From Clostridium_AM tanneri (lineage in GTDB: Bacteria > Bacillota > Clostridia > Clostridiales > Clostridiaceae), in NCBI RefSeq assembly GCF_033659955.1, contig NZ_JARUJP010000007.1, positions 127,033 through 191,032 on the forward strand: a stretch of DNA of 64,000 nt. The letters run 5' to 3'. The notes under the pieces are model-generated. The model was not told the DNA's origin, made no database searches, and was given only the letters and a program-made list of their open reading frames with translations. The translations under genes were made by a program, and so were the position numbers. Positions within the stretch are counted from its first letter, which is position 1; each line of letters starts with the position of its first letter. Positions 62,001 to 64,000 of the stretch are shown here, piece by piece.

Positions 62001-62277
62001 CAAGTGAATTTATAACATCTATATGACTTTGTATTTCTGTTTCGCTTTCAGAAAGTATTACGTCTCTCATCTCTCTATGTATTTTTATAATATCTACTCT
62101 AACTTCCTTTGCTGAATTTGATAACTGTAATGGATAATCGTATATTTTTTGAGTCACCAAGGCAAGCTCCTGAAGCTTGATAATTGCTAAGGTGCCAAAA
62201 CCAATAAGAATAATCATCCAGATTACAAGAGCTCCGATTAGACGTTTCTGTATACTTACATTTTCTAAGAATTTCAT
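59086..62277 (-). CDS. Giant hybrid sensor kinase (4HB/HAMP-GAF-coiled coil-HK-REC-REC)
   Basis: 1063 residues. Helices at about 13-32 and 191-212 flank an extracellular four-helix sensor of the MCP type; a HAMP follows (213-265), then GAF (about 285-420), a Gln-rich coiled coil (430-535) with three 21-residue repeats, HisKA with H546 (ANMSHELRTPLNS), HATPase (N box ILRNLLSNSLKFT, DTGIGI, GGTGLGLSISKKL), and two receivers: a degenerate one (about 796-918, Asn847 where Asp is expected) and an intact one with D992 (LILMDIMMPVMDGYE). It sits 20 nt upstream of cheR. The signal is unknown. Confidence 0.9.
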   Translation of the reverse strand: MKFLENVSIQKRLIGALVIWMIILIGFGTLAIIKLQELALVTQKIYDYPLQLSNSAKEVRVDIIKIHREMRDVILSESETEIQSHIDVINSLENRVYQEMDVIKDASSSGDVKSLEMDIRSLLTKWKKSRQDVINLSINGEKREALILSQDNNSDFVGKIEEELDKIDKLEGILASDLITDAHKIQNSQKSILLLSLLVFGLIAVAFFTLIARSIIVPIAQLKAVMKDSVTTDDLLECSLQGKNELVDMSENFNALIYKLRSQFWIKDGQNKLSQQTSGNYSLKELTQRVINFLGEFLEAGNGVFYLYNEKDKTLRLNSAFAFTERNILFEHYAMGQGIVGQVALERKPILLRNIKRQDALIRTGIISEPPLNLYAFPLIHEDKLYGVIEISSFQPFTDAKQEFLKESSRIIAINLFSVIQNEKIKTLLEESEEAKGKIQITAEELQKANTILEEQQILLQQQTEELQKTNAELEEQQQLLQQQSEELQQTNSQLEEQQQMLEEQSKVLNTQNRELESSREELISRSNELEITNKYKSEFLANMSHELRTPLNSIILLSKLLITNQESRLSKEYIEKISIIHSSGNELLRLINDILDLSKIEAGRMNLNITKFHSNELLQNLKNLFGEVAEEKNVQLIIKDSVDKELKGDRDKISQILRNLLSNSLKFTNEGSVKLIVDLDEYKKDIVVFSVIDTGIGIRYEQIQMIFEEFQQGDGSISRKYGGTGLGLSISKKLAEFMGGCIEVNSQLGVGSEFKLILPGLIDICATREEIKVIPDDSSENIGEGLEEESAGKSDRLTLLLEKNLDFITSVKNINQGLGFNTVVAANVEEGNSILKKCKVDGIIVNLALLSKEELQRLKALRNSNNKEIPIIAYTDKELEVDEERKVKRYFDSVILKTFNSDERLIDEITLFLHKVRKNNKENGYLVSRTDREYALNLKGKKILIVDDDPRNIFVLASALEDFEGEVLDAENGKIAIEKLKKNNVDLILMDIMMPVMDGYEAIKTIRKDEKLKDIPIIALTAKSLKEDRAKCIEVGADDYISKPVDYDIFIRLVKAWISKKL
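60760..60948 (-). repeat. Three tandem 63-bp coding repeats (Gln-rich coiled coil)
   Basis: Codons 444-506 of the hybrid kinase encode three copies of a 21-residue unit: EELQKANTILEEQQ, EELQKTNAELEEQQ and EELQQTNSQLEEQQ, each followed by a Gln-rich 7-mer. Three heptads each, so they extend the coiled coil between GAF and HisKA. Confidence 0.85.
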
Positions 62278-62368
62278 AGTAAAAGTGAAGGCCTCCTTGC
62301 TAAACTTTGTATCTTTGTATCTGCTGTTTATTTCCTAGCTAAAATAGTAACTATATGCTCTTAAAAGC

Positions 62369-63679
62369 TTAGTAGTATATATCTGAAAATTCAACATGTA
62401 TTCTTTGCATAACGTTTTCTTCCGTAATAAGCGGTTTTAAATCAGGAATAGATTCCTGCTCCCCCTGTAAATCTGTAGGTAGTTCAAATATAAGTTCACT
62501 TCCCTTTCCATACTCACTTTCAACATATATCTGTCCATTATGCATTTCTACTAAAGACTTTACCAAATTCAAACCAATTCCACTTCCTTCACATTGCCTT
62601 GTAAGGAGGTTATCTACTTGTTTAAATCTTTGAAATATAATATTAAGTTTATCCTCTGGGATACCTATACCTGTATCTCTTACTGAAATCATCACCTTAT
62701 CCCCTAAATCTTTTACGTTAACAAATATACTTCCTCCTTTAGGGGTATATTTTATAGCATTAGAAAGCAGATTTAACATAATTCTTTCAATAGCATCTAG
62801 ATCACAACAAATAATTTTTTCTTCGATATCTGTATCAAAAATTAGATTAGCTCCTTTGTTTTCAACATATTCAACTACTGACATGGTTATTTCCTCAACA
62901 ATTTCAATTATATTACACATGCTTAACCTAAGATTAAAATATCCTGCATCTATTTTTGTAATATCAATTAAGTTATTTACAAGTCTTAGTAATCGATAAC
63001 AATTTTGTACCTGCAAGTTTATTTTACTTTGTAGTTTTTCTCTATCTAGCGCCCTATCCTCCCTCAGATATAAGTTAATTAACTGGGTTGTACTTAATAA
63101 AATATTAAGAGGTGTGCGAAGCTCGTGAGACATATTTGCAATAAAAGTGCTTTTTGCCTCATTTAGCTGCTCTGCTAATTCTTTCGCTTTTTTTAACTCC
63201 TTGACTTGATCGTTTACTCTCTGTTCTAATTCTAAATTCATAGTTCTTTCTTTTTCAATCATTTTTAGGTATATATTAATTCTATTGATTAGCTGATATT
63301 CATCAATAGGCTTGGTCAAGTAATCTACAGCACCAACTTGAAAGCCTCGCTTTCTAAATTGCTCATTAGTATACGCAGCAGTTAAAAATACGATTGGTAT
63401 ACTTTCTGTTTTCCTCCTCTGTTTTATTAATGTAGCTAATTCGAATCCATCCATTCCTTCCATTTGTACATCTAGAATTATTAAGTCTATAGACTGTTTT
63501 AATAATTCCCTTAGGGCCTCTTGTCCACAGTTTGCTTCTATTACATTAGCATTAATATATTCTTCAATAAGAGCTCTTAGTGATATCAAATTATTTCTAT
63601 TATCATCAACAATTAGTATATTATATAACGCATCCTTCTCCAATTCCACAATCCTCCGCAATAGGCTATAATTAGGCAT
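62369..63679 (-). CDS. REC-histidine kinase (response regulator fused to kinase)
   Basis: 436 residues with reversed order: N-terminal receiver (about 18-138, DD at 25-26, D70 in DLIILDVQMEGMDG, K in YLTKPID), a short coiled coil (about 140-176), HisKA with H185 (IANMSHELRTPLN) and HATPase (N box RIMLNLLSNAIKYT, DTGIGIPED, GSGIGLNLVKSLV). No membrane helix, so it acts in the cytoplasm. Ends with a 28-residue tail. First gene of the kinase-kinase-CheR cluster, 92 nt before the hybrid kinase; no DNA-binding regulator is in the cluster. Confidence 0.9.
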   Translation of the reverse strand: MPNYSLLRRIVELEKDALYNILIVDDNRNNLISLRALIEEYINANVIEANCGQEALRELLKQSIDLIILDVQMEGMDGFELATLIKQRRKTESIPIVFLTAAYTNEQFRKRGFQVGAVDYLTKPIDEYQLINRINIYLKMIEKERTMNLELEQRVNDQVKELKKAKELAEQLNEAKSTFIANMSHELRTPLNILLSTTQLINLYLREDRALDREKLQSKINLQVQNCYRLLRLVNNLIDITKIDAGYFNLRLSMCNIIEIVEEITMSVVEYVENKGANLIFDTDIEEKIICCDLDAIERIMLNLLSNAIKYTPKGGSIFVNVKDLGDKVMISVRDTGIGIPEDKLNIIFQRFKQVDNLLTRQCEGSGIGLNLVKSLVEMHNGQIYVESEYGKGSELIFELPTDLQGEQESIPDLKPLITEENVMQRIHVEFSDIYY

Positions 63680-63781
63680 ATTAATATACCTTCCCCATAT
63701 ATAATTGTACCCTATTTCAGGGATTTGTCAAATTTAGTAAATTTATAAATATACAGACTTATTATAATTATAGATAAAAAA

Positions 63782-63813
63782 ACACTACATTAAGCTTTAC
63801 CCTAATGCAGTGT
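63782..63813 (-). terminator. Terminator of the glutamate synthase-type gene
   Basis: ACACTACATTA pairs with TAATGCAGTGT (63782-63813) around a 9-nt loop; on the minus strand seven T follow. 52 nt past the stop. Confidence 0.88.
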
Positions 63814-63864
63814 ATCTAAAGAATGGTATATTGTTATATAAGTTAAGTATTTACCTGAGATAAC

Positions 63865-64000
63865 CTACTTTTGGCTTAAGAACTCGTCAATAGCCTTAGC
63901 AGCCTTCTTTCCAGCTCCCATAGCTAATATTACTGTAGCAGCTCCAGTTACAGCATCTCCACCAGCATATACTGCTTCTCTTGAAGTTAAACCAGTTTCC
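63865..64000 (-). CDS. NADPH-dependent glutamate synthase-type oxidoreductase (C-terminal fragment)
   Basis: Only the last 44 codons are in the window; the 5' part lies to the right. They read ETGLTSREAVYAGGDAVTGAA then TVILAMGAGKKAAKAIDEFLSQK. AGGDAVTGAATVILAMG is the FAD-binding GD motif of the small-subunit (GltD-like, also called GltA in archaea/clostridia) flavoprotein. That subunit transfers electrons from NAD(P)H to the glutamate synthase reaction; related flavoproteins in clostridia form NfnB. Which of the two it is cannot be decided from 44 residues. Confidence 0.8.
   Translation of the reverse strand, partial: ETGLTSREAVYAGGDAVTGAATVILAMGAGKKAAKAIDEFLSQK

Noticed and set aside
1..64000. 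CRISPR arrays, tRNA, rRNA genes, insertion sequences with transposase
   Set aside because: None were found on reading both strands; the only repeats are the short and foldback ones listed.

Overview
The window looks like a chromosomal segment of a low-GC, endospore-forming Firmicute, most likely Clostridium sensu stricto. The evidence is the AT-rich codon use, strong GGAGG ribosome binding sites, frequent GTG/TTG starts, the ftsA-ftsZ-spoIIGA-sigE-sigG cell-division/sporulation block, an intact sigK, an alanine T-box upstream of alaS, and the clostridial order alaS-ireB-ruvX-(DUF1292)-fur-RNase J. Most genes lie on the minus strand, so the left edge is the downstream end of most operons. The first and last genes (nrdR and a glutamate synthase-type flavoprotein) are cut by the window.

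Region by region. 1-6 kb: nrdR (partial), a YlmC/YmxH PRC-barrel protein, sigG, sigE, spoIIGA, ftsZ, ftsA. 6-12 kb: a membrane glycosyltransferase, a short plus-strand peptide gene behind a structured leader RNA, pilT, sigK, a penicillin-binding protein and udk. 12-24 kb: housekeeping genes, including the trhP/trmR tRNA wobble-uridine pair, mltG, typA, a YlbF-family protein, RNase J, fur, a DUF1292 protein, ruvX, ireB and alaS with its T-box. 24-28 kb: an AI-2E-family permease, a PRC-barrel protein and the iscR-iscS-iscU iron-sulfur operon. 28-32 kb: a vWA/HExxH protein, a MoxR-type ATPase and a protein made of nine 22-residue repeats. 32-47 kb: an accessory-like zone with rarA, a TIM-barrel protein, a GntR/ABC operon, a DUF368 lipid-carrier transporter, PadR/HAAS and XRE/membrane regulator pairs, a long foldback repeat, a HisJ-type phosphatase operon, an unknown protein and a PAP2/two-component operon. 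47-57 kb: a VOC protein, a solitary AbiEii-like nucleotidyltransferase and a complete ten-gene histidine operon (hisZGDCBHAFIE). 57-64 kb: a ferritin-like protein, a three-gene signalling cluster (REC-kinase, giant hybrid kinase, CheR with an N-terminal extension) and the 3' end of a glutamate synthase-type gene.

Several groups form working sets. FtsA and FtsZ build the division ring. SpoIIGA activates pro-sigma-E, which with sigma-G and sigma-K covers most of the sporulation sigma cascade. TrhP and TrmR act one after the other on tRNA U34. IscR, IscS and IscU make and regulate Fe-S clusters. The his operon plus the separate HisJ homologue could supply the whole histidine pathway.

The least explained items are: the leader RNA plus 45-residue peptide (7641-7985), whose ribosome binding site is paired in a predicted hairpin; the 276-bp foldback element (40833-41108) with a one-ended relative 1 kb away, bracketing a small regulator cassette; the nine-repeat protein beside the MoxR/vWA pair; the orphan AbiEii-like protein; and the REC-kinase/hybrid-kinase/CheR cluster with a receiver domain that has lost its phospho-acceptor. 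All structures and family calls were made by reading the sequence; no search or folding program was run.
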